From Quadrisphaera granulorum (lineage in GTDB: Bacteria; Actinomycetota; Actinomycetes; Actinomycetales; Quadrisphaeraceae): DNA of 64,000 bases. Each line of letters begins with the position of its first letter. Positions within the stretch are counted from its first letter, which is position 1. A program made the translations under genes and the position numbers. Positions 34,428 to 43,413 of this stretch are shown here, one piece after another. The DNA is taken from NCBI RefSeq assembly GCF_003149145.1, contig NZ_QGDQ01000012.1, forward strand, positions 62,001 to 126,000, written 5' to 3'. The notes beneath the pieces are model-generated. The model was not told the DNA's origin, ran no database searches, and was given only the letters and a program-made list of their open reading frames with translations.

Positions 34428-35608
34428 TGAGCGATCGCTCCCGCGAGCTCTCCGGTGAGGGCCCCGCAGAAACCGGCGACGGAGCGCTCGGGGTCCGCCT
34501 CGTCGAGCCCGGCGCTGACGAGACCGAGCGGGCCGCCGAGAGCGCGCTGCGTCCCAAACGCCTGCGCGACTTCGTCGGCCAGCAGGTGGTGCGCAACCAG
34601 CTCTCGATCGTCCTGGAGTCCGCCCGGGCCCGTGGTCGCGCACCCGACCACGTGCTCCTGTCCGGCCCGCCGGGCCTCGGCAAGACGACCCTGTCGATGA
34701 TCATCGCGGCGGAACTCGGTACCCACCTGCGTATCACCTCCGGCCCCGCCATCCAGCACGCCGGAGACCTCGCGGCCGTGCTCACCTCGCTCGAAGAGGG
34801 CGACGTGCTCTTCGTCGACGAGGTGCACCGCATCGCGCGGCCCGCCGAGGAGCTGCTCTACGTGGCGATGGAGGACTTCCGCGTCGACGTCGTCGTCGGC
34901 AAGGGACCCGGGGCTACCGCCATCCCGCTCGACCTGCCGCCCTTCACCCTCGTCGGCGCCACCACCCGCGCCGGGCTGCTGCCCGCGCCGCTGCGCGACA
35001 GGTTCGGCTTCACCGCCCACCTCGACTTCTACTCCACCGCCGAGCTCCAGCAGGTGCTGCACCGCTCCGCCGCCCTGCTCGGCGTCGCCCTCACCAGCGA
35101 GGGCGCGACCGAGGTCGCACGGCGCTCCCGGGGCACGCCGCGTATCGCCAACCGGCTCCTGCGCCGCGTCCGCGACTGGTCGCTGGTGCGCGGCAGCGGC
35201 GCCACGGGCGGGGGAGTCGTCGTCGACGAAGCCTCCGCACGGGCGGCGCTGGAGGTCTACGAGGTCGACCCGCTCGGCCTCGACAGGATCGACAGGGCTG
35301 TGCTGCGGGCGCTGTGCCGCACCTTCGGAGGCGGCCCGGTCGGGCTGTCCACGCTGGCCGTGGCCGTCGGGGAGGAAGCCGAGACGGTCGAGACCGTGGT
35401 CGAGCCGTTCCTCGTGCGCGAAGGCATGATCGGGCGTACGCCGCGCGGCCGGGTGGCCACGGACGCGGCCTGGCGTCACCTCGGGCTCGAACCCCCGCTC
35501 ACGCGGCCCGGCGGGCTGCCCGGGCAGCTGGAGCTGGGGGAGCCGGGTTCAGGGCGATCCCCGGAGCAGCTTCCCCGAAGCGCGGATGACCTCAGCGACG
35601 GCAGGTAG
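34427..35608 (+). CDS. ruvB: Holliday junction DNA helicase RuvB
   Basis: AAA+ motor for branch migration. The 393 residues include [14 protein letters not shown], Walker [10 protein letters not shown], Walker [10 protein letters not shown], sensor [20 protein letters not shown], the Arg finger region [19 protein letters not shown] and the winged-helix end [24 protein letters not shown] 25-residue N-terminal extension and a Gly/Ser-rich tail are extra to the core. It is coupled to ruvA and followed 11 nt later by yajC. Confidence 0.96.
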   Translation: MSDRSRELSGEGPAETGDGALGVRLVEPGADETERAAESALRPKRLRDFVGQQVVRNQLSIVLESARARGRAPDHVLLSGPPGLGKTTLSMIIAAELGTHLRITSGPAIQHAGDLAAVLTSLEEGDVLFVDEVHRIARPAEELLYVAMEDFRVDVVVGKGPGATAIPLDLPPFTLVGATTRAGLLPAPLRDRFGFTAHLDFYSTAELQQVLHRSAALLGVALTSEGATEVARRSRGTPRIANRLLRRVRDWSLVRGSGATGGGVVVDEASARAALEVYEVDPLGLDRIDRAVLRALCRTFGGGPVGLSTLAVAVGEEAETVETVVEPFLVREGMIGRTPRGRVATDAAWRHLGLEPPLTRPGGLPGQLELGEPGSGRSPEQLPRSADDLSDGR

Positions 35609-35619
35609 GGTCCCTGGCA

Positions 35620-36021
35620 ATGGACGCCGTGATCCTGCTCATCCCGATCGCCCTCCTGCTCTGGCTGATCCTCCGCGGACGCAAGCAGCAGCGGGCCGTC
35701 TCCGACCTGCAGGCTTCCCTGGCCGTGGGCCAGCGCGTCATGACGGCCTCCGGCCTGTACGGCACGGTCGTCGAGGTCGGTGACACCACCGTCGACCTCG
35801 AGCCCTCGCCGGGCGTCCGGATGACGTGGGCGCGCGCGGCCGTCGCCCGCGTCGTCGACCCTGTCGACGCCGCCCCCTCGGCCGACTCTGCCAAGCAGGC
35901 CACCATCACCTCGACCACCGACCCGTCGGCGCCGCCGACGGCTGACGGTGGCACCCACGGTGACACCGCCCCCGGCGCCGCGGGCACCTCCTCCGAGGCG
36001 CCGGAGCGTCACGACCGCTGA
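35620..36021 (+). CDS. yajC: Preprotein translocase accessory subunit YajC
   Basis: A 133-residue single-pass membrane protein. The helix AVILLIPIALLLWLILRG is followed by RKQQRAVSDLQASLAVGQRVMTASGLYGTVVEVGDTTVDLE and TWARAAVARVV, the YajC domain. The last 45 residues are Thr/Ala/Pro-rich and disordered. It accompanies SecDF, encoded directly downstream. Confidence 0.93.
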   Translation: MDAVILLIPIALLLWLILRGRKQQRAVSDLQASLAVGQRVMTASGLYGTVVEVGDTTVDLEPSPGVRMTWARAAVARVVDPVDAAPSADSAKQATITSTTDPSAPPTADGGTHGDTAPGAAGTSSEAPERHDR

Positions 36022-36087
36022 TCCCGCGCGGCACCTGCGCCGCCCATCGCCGACCCACGGGCCGGCCTCCGTCCGGAAGAGACCCCG

Positions 36088-38241
36088 TTGGCACGCTCCC
36101 GCTCCTCAACGTCCCGCGCCCGTCGCTCCCTGCTGTGGCTGACGGCCCTCGTCGTCGCCCTCGTCGCCGGCCTCGGCTCGGCGGTGCAGTGGGGCGGCGC
36201 CGGATGGACGCCCAAGCTCGCCCTCGACCTGGCCGGCGGCACGCAGATCATCCTGACGCCGCAGCTGCGGGGTGGTGAGAGCGCCGACGAGATCACCCCG
36301 CAGACCATCGCGGACGCCATCACGATCATCCGCCAGCGCGTCGACTCCTCCGGCCTCACCGAGGCGGAGATCACCAGCTCCGGCGGCAACAACATCGTCG
36401 TCAGCCTCCCCGGAGACCCGGCCGAGCAGGCCGGTGCCGTCGAGCTCGTCTCGCAGTCCGCGCAGATGCGGTTCCGGCCGGTGCTCTACGCCGAGCCGGT
36501 TGGTGCGCCCGCGCCCGCCCCGACGGACGGCGCCACCCCCGGAGCGACCCCCGGGGCCACGGACGGCGCGACACCGGGGGCCACCGACGGCGCGACCCTG
36601 GGCGCCACACCGAGGGCGACGGACAGCGCGAGCCCAGCTACCACGGGCAGTGCGCCCGCGGCGTCGCAGAGCGTCACCGGAGGCGCAGCGCCGTCCGAGA
36701 GCCAGCAGGGCAGCCGACTGCCCGGTGCGCTGCTGTCAGGTGCCAGCCCCACCGCCAGTGGCACTGCGACTCCGACGCCCACCGACGCAGCGAGCCCGGC
36801 GGCCAGCGACGCAGCGACTCCGGCGCCCAGCGATGCCGCCAGCCCTGGGGCGGCCCAGGCTCCGGACCCGTCGAACCCGAGCGACCTGAACCAGATCACG
36901 CCCGAGCTGTACGCGCAGTTCCAGGCGCTGGACTGCAGCAACCCCGTCGCCGTGGGGCAGCAGCTGAACGACGTGGCGGACGGTCCGGTCGTCACCTGCG
37001 CCACCAATGGCACCGAGAAGTACATCCTCGGCCCGGTCGAGGTCGAGGGCACCGACATCAGCGGCGCCACTGCCGGCCTGCAGACGTCGAGCACGGGCGC
37101 CGTCAGCAACAACTGGGTGGTGAACCTCAGCTTCGACAGCCGCGGTGCCGAGGAGTTCGGCAAGACCACCACGCGCCTGTTCCAGCTCCAGAGCCCCCAG
37201 AACCGGTTCGCCATCGTCCTCGACGGCACCGTGGTGTCGGCACCCTCGGTGAACGGCCCCATCACCGACGGCAACGCGGAGATCAGCGGCTCCTTCACGC
37301 AGGAGACCTCGACGACGCTCGCGAACCAGCTGAAGTTCGGCGCGCTGCCGATCTCCTTCACCACGCAGAGCGTGGACAGGATCTCCGCCGTCCTCGGCTC
37401 CGAGCAGCTCGAGCGCGGCCTCCTGGCCGGCGCCATCGGTCTGGTGCTCGTCGTCCTCTACTCACTGGCGCAGTACCGGGCGCTGGGCCTGGTCACCGTG
37501 GCCAGCCTCGTGCTCGCCGCCGGCATCTCCTACCTGGTGACGGTGCTGCTGGGCTGGTACCAGGGCTACCGCCTGAGCCTCGCGGGTGTCGCCGGTTTCA
37601 TCGTCTCGATCGGCATCACGGCCGACTCGTTCATCGTGTTCTTCGAGCGCGTCCGCGACGAGGTGCGCGAGGGCAGATCCCTGACCTCGGCCGTCGAGAC
37701 GGGCTGGGCTCGCGCCCGCCGGACGATCATCATCTCCGACGTCGTGAACTTCATGGCCGCCGCGGTGCTCTACTTCCTCGCCGTCGGCGGGGTGAAGGGC
37801 TTCGCGTTCATCCTCGGCCTGACCACCGTCATCGACCTGCTCGTCGTGATGCTCTTCACGCACCCGATCCTCGTGCTGCTCGCCCGCCGGCGGTTCTTCG
37901 CCACTGGCCACCGCATGTCCGGCTTCGACGGAGAGCGGCTCGGCCGGGCGCCCGCCTACGCCGGACGTGGGCGCGTGCGCACCCCCGCCGAGCGCACGAC
38001 CCGCGCCGGGAAAGCACGCTCAAAGGCCACGGACGACGCGACGCCCCACCCCGGCTTCGATGACGGCGACGGCGCCGAACACCGCGAGCCGGTGACCACC
38101 GGCTCGCCGGGCCGCACCACCATCGCCCAGCGCCGCGCCGCCGAGGCCGCGCGCCAGCGCAGCGCCGACGGAGACGACGGCAGCCCGGGCAGCTCAGCCG
38201 GGTCCGGCAGCGCCTCCGGCACGACCACCGAGGAGCGCTGA
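36088..38241 (+). CDS. secD: Protein translocase subunit SecD with a large low-complexity insert
   Basis: With SecF it uses the proton gradient to help pull exported proteins through SecYEG. The 717 residues have a first membrane helix, LALDLAGGTQIILTP, RVDSSGLTEAEI, the P1 domain, and five C-terminal membrane helices (AGFIVSIGITADSFIVFFERVRDEVREG). Residues about 145-265 are inserted and consist of ATPGATDGAT-like repeats and Ser/Pro/Ala runs. The C-terminal 110 residues are a charged tail. The start appears to be TTG 36088, with GGAAGAG upstream; no ATG or GTG fits as well. Confidence 0.94.
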   Translation: MARSRSSTSRARRSLLWLTALVVALVAGLGSAVQWGGAGWTPKLALDLAGGTQIILTPQLRGGESADEITPQTIADAITIIRQRVDSSGLTEAEITSSGGNNIVVSLPGDPAEQAGAVELVSQSAQMRFRPVLYAEPVGAPAPAPTDGATPGATPGATDGATPGATDGATLGATPRATDSASPATTGSAPAASQSVTGGAAPSESQQGSRLPGALLSGASPTASGTATPTPTDAASPAASDAATPAPSDAASPGAAQAPDPSNPSDLNQITPELYAQFQALDCSNPVAVGQQLNDVADGPVVTCATNGTEKYILGPVEVEGTDISGATAGLQTSSTGAVSNNWVVNLSFDSRGAEEFGKTTTRLFQLQSPQNRFAIVLDGTVVSAPSVNGPITDGNAEISGSFTQETSTTLANQLKFGALPISFTTQSVDRISAVLGSEQLERGLLAGAIGLVLVVLYSLAQYRALGLVTVASLVLAAGISYLVTVLLGWYQGYRLSLAGVAGFIVSIGITADSFIVFFERVRDEVREGRSLTSAVETGWARARRTIIISDVVNFMAAAVLYFLAVGGVKGFAFILGLTTVIDLLVVMLFTHPILVLLARRRFFATGHRMSGFDGERLGRAPAYAGRGRVRTPAERTTRAGKARSKATDDATPHPGFDDGDGAEHREPVTTGSPGRTTIAQRRAAEAARQRSADGDDGSPGSSAGSGSASGTTTEER

Positions 38242-38242
38242 C

Positions 38243-39403
38243 ATGCCGTCCTTTTCCCAGCTCGGCAATGATCTCTACACGGGTCGGCGTGGCCTCGACG
38301 TCATGCGCACCCGGCGCACGTGGTACGTCGTCGCGTCGCTGCTCGTGGGGCTGTCCGTCGTCCTGCTCCTCACCAAGGGGCTCAACGCGGGCATCGAGTT
38401 CCGGGGCGGCTCGGAGTTCCGGGTCTCCAACGTCACGACCACCTCGCAGGATCCGGCCGAGGCCGCGGTGCGCTCGGTGGTCCCGGACGGTGAGCCGCCG
38501 CGCATCTCCACGGTGGGCGACAACGCCGTCCGCGTGCAGACCGAGCAGCTCAGCCAGCAGCAGACCGACGCCGTGGCCAAGGCCCTCGCCGAGGGCTACG
38601 GCGTGCCGGCCGGCAGCGTCACCGACTCCTTCGTCGGCCCCAGCTGGGGCAAGGACGTCACCACCAACGCCCTCACCGGCCTGGGCATCTTCGTGGTGCT
38701 CGCCGCGGTGGTGCTGGCGCTGTACTTCCGCACCTGGAAGATGTCCGTCGCCGCGCTGGTGGCGCTCGTGCACGACGTCGTCATCACCGCCGGGGTCTAC
38801 TCCCTGTCGGGGTTCGAGGTCACACCCGCCACGGTGATCGGCTTCCTCACCATCCTCGGGTACTCGCTCTACGACACCGTGGTGGTGTTCGACAAGATCC
38901 GCGAGAACACCGAGCACGTGCTCTCCAGCAGCTCCAAGACCTTCGCCGAGGCCGCCAACCTCGCGGTCAACCAGACGCTGGTGCGCTCCATCAACACCTC
39001 GGTGGTGGCGCTCCTGCCGGTCGCCTCGATCCTCTTCATCGGTGCGCTGTTGCTGGGCGCGGGCACGCTGCGTGACATCTCGCTGGCGCTGTTCGTGGGC
39101 ATCATGGCGGGCACCTACTCCTCGGTCTTCCTCGCGCCGCCGCTGTACGTGCAGATGCGCGAACGCGAGCCCGACATCGCCCGCCAGCGCGACAAGGTCC
39201 TGGCGCGTCGCAGCGGGTCCGCGGAGCCGACCACCGGCTCGACGGCCGCCGTGGCGGCAGGAGTGGCCAGCGACGGTGGGGAGGCGACCTCCGGGGGGAC
39301 GGCGACGGCGGTCCTCGAGCGCCCGTCCACCGGCCGTACACCCCGGCCCCCGTCGGGTGGGCAGCGCAGCCAGCCGCGCCGACCTGGCGGCCGGCGCCGG
39401 TGA
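38243..39403 (+). CDS. secF: Protein translocase subunit SecF
   Basis: Partner of SecD. The 386 residues have the first helix YVVASLLVGLSVVLLLTKG, then NAGIEFRGGSEFRV. The membrane half contains ALVALVHDVVITAGVYSLSGFEVTPATVIGFLTILGYSLYDTVVVFDKIREN and NTSVVALLPVASI (only key stretches quoted here: GYSLYDTVVVFDKIREN). A 70-residue Gly/Ser/Arg tail follows the last helix. The ATG lies 1 nt after the secD stop, and the stop overlaps the apt start. Confidence 0.95.
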   Translation: MPSFSQLGNDLYTGRRGLDVMRTRRTWYVVASLLVGLSVVLLLTKGLNAGIEFRGGSEFRVSNVTTTSQDPAEAAVRSVVPDGEPPRISTVGDNAVRVQTEQLSQQQTDAVAKALAEGYGVPAGSVTDSFVGPSWGKDVTTNALTGLGIFVVLAAVVLALYFRTWKMSVAALVALVHDVVITAGVYSLSGFEVTPATVIGFLTILGYSLYDTVVVFDKIRENTEHVLSSSSKTFAEAANLAVNQTLVRSINTSVVALLPVASILFIGALLLGAGTLRDISLALFVGIMAGTYSSVFLAPPLYVQMREREPDIARQRDKVLARRSGSAEPTTGSTAAVAAGVASDGGEATSGGTATAVLERPSTGRTPRPPSGGQRSQPRRPGGRRR

Positions 39404-40002
39404 GCAGCAGCGAGCACCGCGCCACCCATCGGGCCCACCATCGGGCGACGACGGACGACGACGCGGCGGGCTTGCTATCGCTGCTGCGCGCCGTGCCGGA
39501 CCACCCGGCCCCGGGCATCACGTTCTGGGACATCACGCCGCTGCTCGGTGACGCGGGCGCCCTGGCCAGGGCCACCGAGGCCCTGGCGGTCGCCGCGCAG
39601 GCCCTGCCCGGTGGCCGGGTCGACCTCGTGGCCGGCGTCGAGGCTCGCGGCTTCGTGCTCGGTGCGCCGCTCGCGCTGGCCCTCGGGGCGGGGTTCGTCC
39701 CGCTGCGCAAGGCGGGCAAGCTGCCGTGGCGCACGGTCCGGCAGGACTACTCCCTGGAGTACGGGAAGGCGTCGATCGAGGCCCACGAGGACGCCGTCCC
39801 CGCGGGCGCCCGCGTGCTCGTCATCGACGACGTCCTGGCCACCGGCGGCACTGCCGCCGCGGCCTGCGCCCTGGTCAATCGGCTGGGCGGTGAGCTCGCA
39901 GGGGTGGTCTTCCTCCTGGAGCTGCTCTCCCTGCAGGGGCGTGCGGCGCTCGCGCCGGCCCTGGCAGGCGCGCCGGTCACCTCGGTGCTGCAGACCCCCT
40001 GA
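39400..40002 (+). CDS. apt: Adenine phosphoribosyltransferase
   Basis: Salvages adenine to AMP with PRPP. The 200-residue protein has [65 protein letters not shown], and the PRPP loop [21 protein letters not shown] 39400 overlaps the secF stop. The first 25 residues are His/Arg-rich and not part of the fold. The position between secF and rel is typical of actinobacteria. Confidence 0.94.
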   Translation: MSSSEHRATHRAHHRATTDDDAAGLLSLLRAVPDHPAPGITFWDITPLLGDAGALARATEALAVAAQALPGGRVDLVAGVEARGFVLGAPLALALGAGFVPLRKAGKLPWRTVRQDYSLEYGKASIEAHEDAVPAGARVLVIDDVLATGGTAAAACALVNRLGGELAGVVFLLELLSLQGRAALAPALAGAPVTSVLQTP

Positions 40003-40064
40003 GGTCAGCGACCCGCCGCGGCGCGGCCAGCGCGCGGCGTCCGTCGTCGTCCTCCTCTTCCTGC

Positions 40065-40127
40065 CGCACTTTCCGCGGCAAGTGCGCTTCCTGAGCCTCC
40101 CTTCTCGCACTTTCCTCGGAAAGTGCG
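40065..40127. repeat. Pair of CGCACTTTCC palindromes
   Basis: CGCACTTTCCTCGGAAAGTGCG (40106-40127) is a perfect 10-2-10 palindrome. CGCACTTTCC-GC-GGcAAGTGCG (40065-40086) is the same element with one mismatch, 19 nt upstream. Both lie between apt and rel. In form they resemble the paired units of the other spacer repeats. Confidence 0.75.
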
Positions 40128-40191
40128 GGTGGGGAGCCGACAGAGAGGGCGGGAGTGTCGTGAGCGCCGGAGGCGTTGACCTCGACGGTCG

Positions 40192-40197
40192 TAGACT
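40192..40197 (+). promoter_or_regulatory. Putative -10 box of rel
   Basis: TAGACT lies 28 nt before the preferred rel start at GTG 40226. A TTGACC at 40176 is only 10 nt away, too close to be its -35. Confidence 0.4.
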
Positions 40198-40225
40198 CGG
40201 CAGTCCAGCGGGCCCGGGAGGTGTG

Positions 40226-42619
40226 GTGGACCAGACAGCGCAGTCGTCATCAGCGGTGAGTGCCGACGGTCCCGACTCCTCGGGGCTGCCGGTCGGACAG
40301 GCAGCAGCCCAGGCCACCGCGCCTCCACCGGCTCCCCAACCGGAGGCCGTCGAGGCACCCCCGCCGCCCGGCAACGGCATCCGCCGCCGTCTGGCGCGCC
40401 TGGGGACCCGCCCGCCGGCCACGCCCGCTGCCATCGAGCCGCTGCTCACGGCGGTGCGCGCCAACCATCCCCGCGCGGACACGGCCGTGCTGGAGCGGGC
40501 TTACGTCGTCGCCGAGAAGGCGCACCGCGGCCAGCGCCGCAAGAGCGGTGACCCGTACATCACGCACCCTGTCGCGGTCGCGACGATCCTCGCCGAACTG
40601 GGCATGACCCCGCCCACCCTGGCCGCAGCGCTCCTGCACGACACGGTCGAGGACACCGGCTACGCCCTCGCCGAGCTGCGCCGCGAGTTCGGCGACGAGA
40701 TCGCCGACCTGGTCGACGGCGTCACCAAGCTCGACAAGGTCACCTACGGTGACGCCGCCCAGGCCGAGACCGTCCGCAAGATGGTCGTGGCGATGGCCAA
40801 GGACATCCGCGTGCTGGTCATCAAGCTCGCTGACCGCCTCCACAACGCCCGCACCTGGAAATTCGTGCCGGCGGCCTCGGCGGAGAAGAAGGCCCGGGAG
40901 ACCCTCGAGATCTACGCCCCGCTGGCGCACCGCCTGGGCATGAACACCATCAAGTGGGAGCTGGAGGACCTGTCCTTCGCCACCCTCTACCCGCGCATGC
41001 ACGAGGAGGTGGTGCGCCTCGTCGCCGAGCGCACCCCCGCGCGCGAGGAGTACCTGGCCACCGTGCGCGAGCAGGTCAACGCCGACCTGCGTGCCGCCAA
41101 GATCCGCGCCACGGTGTCGGGCAGGCCCAAGCACTACTACTCCGTGTACCAGAAGATGATCGTGAGGGGCCACGACTTCACGGACATCTACGACCTGGTG
41201 GGCCTGCGCGTCCTGGTCGACACGGTCCGCGACTGCTACGCCGTCCTCGGTGCGCTGCACGCGCGCTGGAACCCGGTGCCCGGCCGGTTCAAGGACTACA
41301 TCGCGATGCCCAAGTTCAACATGTACCAGTCGCTCCACACGACGGTCGTGGGGCCCGACGGCAAGGCCGTCGAGATCCAGATCCGCACCCACGACATGCA
41401 CCGCCGCGCGGAGTACGGCGTGGCCGCGCACTGGAAGTACAAGGACGCCTCCGTCGGCGGGGGTGCCGGCGGCAAGGGCAACCTCGAGGACATGTCCTGG
41501 CTGCGCCAGCTCGTCGACTGGCAGTCCGAGACGGCCGACCCGGGCGAGTTCCTCGACAACCTGCGCTTCGAGATCAACGCGCAGGAGGTCTTCGTCTTCA
41601 CCCCCAAGGGCGAGGTCATCGGCCTGCCCGCGGGATCCACCCCGGTCGACTTCGCCTACGCCGTCCACACCGAGGTCGGCCACCGCACCATGGGCGCCCG
41701 CGTCAACGGGCGCCTCGTGCCGCTGGAGAGCCAGCTCGACAACGGCGACGTCGTCGAGATCTTCACCTCCCGCGTGGAGGGCGCCGGCCCCAGCCGCGAC
41801 TGGCTGATGTTCGTCAAGAGCCCGCGCGCCCGCAACAAGATCCGCGCGTGGTTCTCCAAGGAGCGCCGCGAAGAGGCGATCGAACAGGGCAAGGACGCCA
41901 TCGCCAAGGCGATGCGCAAGCAGCACCTGCCGATCCAGCGCCTCATGAGCCACGAGGCCCTCGTGGGCCTGGCCAACGAGATGCGCTACGCCGACGTCTC
42001 CGCCCTCTACGCCGCCGTCGGTGAGGGGCACGTCTCCGCGCAGTCGGTGGTGGAGAAGCTCGTCGCCGCGCTCGGCGGTGAGGAGGGCGCCACCGAAGAC
42101 CTGGCGGAGGCCACCACCCCCTCCCCGGCCGTCCGGCGGCCTCGCACCGGTGACCCCGGTGTCGTGGTCAAGGGCGTCGACGACGTCTGGGTCAAGCTCG
42201 CCCGCTGCTGCACGCCCGTGCCGGGCGACACCATCGTCGGGTTCGTCACGCGTGGCGCCGGGGTTTCGGTGCACCGCGAGGACTGCGGCAACGTCGTCGG
42301 TCTGCGCACCGAGCCCGACCGCATCGTCGAGGTCGAGTGGGACGTCAGCTCCGCCAGCGTCTTCCTCGTGCAGATCCAGGTCGAGGCCCTGGACCGCTCG
42401 CGGCTGCTCTCCGACGTCACCCGCGTGCTGTCCGACAGCCACGTCAACATCCTGTCGGCGCAGGTCACCACCTCACGCGACCGCGTGGCGCTCTCGCGGT
42501 TCACCTTCGAGATGGCCGACGCCACCCACCTCGGGCACGTCATCAACGCGGTGCGCCGCGTCGACGGCGTGTTCGACGCCTACCGCGTCACCGGCAGCAC
42601 CGCGGGCCGACAGGCCTGA
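40226..42619 (+). CDS. rel: Bifunctional (p)ppGpp synthetase/hydrolase Rel
   Basis: Makes and degrades the stringent-response alarmone. The 797 residues contain the HD hydrolase ([28 protein letters not shown]), the synthetase domain ([44 protein letters not shown]), a TGS domain ([31 protein letters not shown], quoted here as [20 protein letters not shown]), the helical and zinc-finger region ([13 protein letters not shown]) and an ACT domain. The synthetase loop reads RFKD, the RXKD form of bifunctional enzymes. GTG 40226 is chosen because GGGAGG lies four bases upstream. The first 60 residues are a disordered Pro/Ala extension. Confidence 0.95.
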   Translation: MDQTAQSSSAVSADGPDSSGLPVGQAAAQATAPPPAPQPEAVEAPPPPGNGIRRRLARLGTRPPATPAAIEPLLTAVRANHPRADTAVLERAYVVAEKAHRGQRRKSGDPYITHPVAVATILAELGMTPPTLAAALLHDTVEDTGYALAELRREFGDEIADLVDGVTKLDKVTYGDAAQAETVRKMVVAMAKDIRVLVIKLADRLHNARTWKFVPAASAEKKARETLEIYAPLAHRLGMNTIKWELEDLSFATLYPRMHEEVVRLVAERTPAREEYLATVREQVNADLRAAKIRATVSGRPKHYYSVYQKMIVRGHDFTDIYDLVGLRVLVDTVRDCYAVLGALHARWNPVPGRFKDYIAMPKFNMYQSLHTTVVGPDGKAVEIQIRTHDMHRRAEYGVAAHWKYKDASVGGGAGGKGNLEDMSWLRQLVDWQSETADPGEFLDNLRFEINAQEVFVFTPKGEVIGLPAGSTPVDFAYAVHTEVGHRTMGARVNGRLVPLESQLDNGDVVEIFTSRVEGAGPSRDWLMFVKSPRARNKIRAWFSKERREEAIEQGKDAIAKAMRKQHLPIQRLMSHEALVGLANEMRYADVSALYAAVGEGHVSAQSVVEKLVAALGGEEGATEDLAEATTPSPAVRRPRTGDPGVVVKGVDDVWVKLARCCTPVPGDTIVGFVTRGAGVSVHREDCGNVVGLRTEPDRIVEVEWDVSSASVFLVQIQVEALDRSRLLSDVTRVLSDSHVNILSAQVTTSRDRVALSRFTFEMADATHLGHVINAVRRVDGVFDAYRVTGSTAGRQA

Positions 42620-43216
42620 CGCCCGTCCCTGCGCCTCCACAGGGGGACGACGACGGGAGCCGGGCAGGCGGCGCAGCTCGCGCCGACCTGCCCGCTGCCC
42701 GGGACGGCGCCGGGCTGCCAGAAGGCGCAGCGCGAGTGCCGGGTCGGCCCCGGCCGCGACAGCGGCCCGGAGCAGCGGGGCGGCGTCGTCAGCGGGGAGC
42801 CACAGCGCGATGTCGGTGGCCGTGCGCTCCAACGTGGTCACCGGGACACCCCACAGCTCCTCCACGTGGTGCGCGGCGAGGTGGGCGTGCCGCGTGCGCC
42901 GCCAGGCCGGGTCTCGGCGCGACCCTCCGGCCCCGTGGTTGCCGACGACGACGTCGACCACGGGGCACCGCTCCAACGCCCCGCGCAGCCACAGCGCCGC
43001 GGCCCCGCCGACGACCTCGTCGGGCGCGAGCCGCTCCCGGAGCAGACCGGCACGCGCCGCAGGGACGGCGGCGGTGTCGGCCGGCAGGTGACCGTCGAGC
43101 TCGGGCACGAGCACGCCCTCGTGGACGAGGGCGGCGACGTCACTGGTGGACAGACCTGAGGTGCTACCTGGGCTGCTGTGTGGAGCGAGGAGCCAGGCAA
43201 GGGCGGGGGAGACCAC
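42473..43216 (-). CDS. AbiEi-like protein, possibly decayed, running antisense into rel
   Basis: The first 180 residues resemble the actinobacterial family annotated as AbiEi antitoxin or DUF559-linked proteins: [61 protein letters not shown] and [20 protein letters not shown]. Normal members continue into a nuclease-like domain. Here the frame instead runs without a stop into the antisense strand of rel, and residues after about 200 look like shadow sequence. GTG 43216 is a possible start. It is either a truncated gene that lost its stop or a 3'-eroded pseudogene. Confidence 0.45.
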   Translation of the reverse strand: MVSPALAWLLAPHSSPGSTSGLSTSDVAALVHEGVLVPELDGHLPADTAAVPAARAGLLRERLAPDEVVGGAAALWLRGALERCPVVDVVVGNHGAGGSRRDPAWRRTRHAHLAAHHVEELWGVPVTTLERTATDIALWLPADDAAPLLRAAVAAGADPALALRLLAARRRPGQRAGRRELRRLPGSRRRPPVEAQGRASGLSARGAAGDAVGVEHAVDAAHRVDDVPEVGGVGHLEGEPRERHAVA

Positions 43217-43343
43217 ACGCGCAGCCTGCCCGGAAACGCCGTCCTCCCGCTGGCGCCGTCCACAGGCACCCCGACTCGAGTCGTAGCGCTGCCGCTCACT
43301 CAAGACAACGCCCCGCCCATGACAATGCCCCGTTCATGCCTGA

Positions 43344-43385
43344 GGGCCGCTGAGGACCCGCCTGGCGGCGGGTCCTCAGCGGCCC
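43344..43385. terminator. Strong bidirectional terminator before the DUF349 gene
   Basis: A 19-bp perfect stem (43344-43362 with 43367-43385, built on GGGCCGCTGAGGACCCGCC) and a TGGC loop lies 28 nt beyond the DUF349 gene stop. A minus-strand transcript would pass it first after that stop. Confidence 0.8.
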
Positions 43386-43413
43386 TTAACAGCAACGCAG
43401 CGGGCCGGCCCGA

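Noticed and set aside
40176-40197. TTGACC and TAGACT as a complete promoter of rel
   Set aside because: The spacing is only 10 nt, too short for a -35/-10 pair; only the -10 is kept as tentative.
40250-42442. A 730-codon minus-strand frame opposite rel
   Set aside because: Shadow frame of rel with no family pattern.
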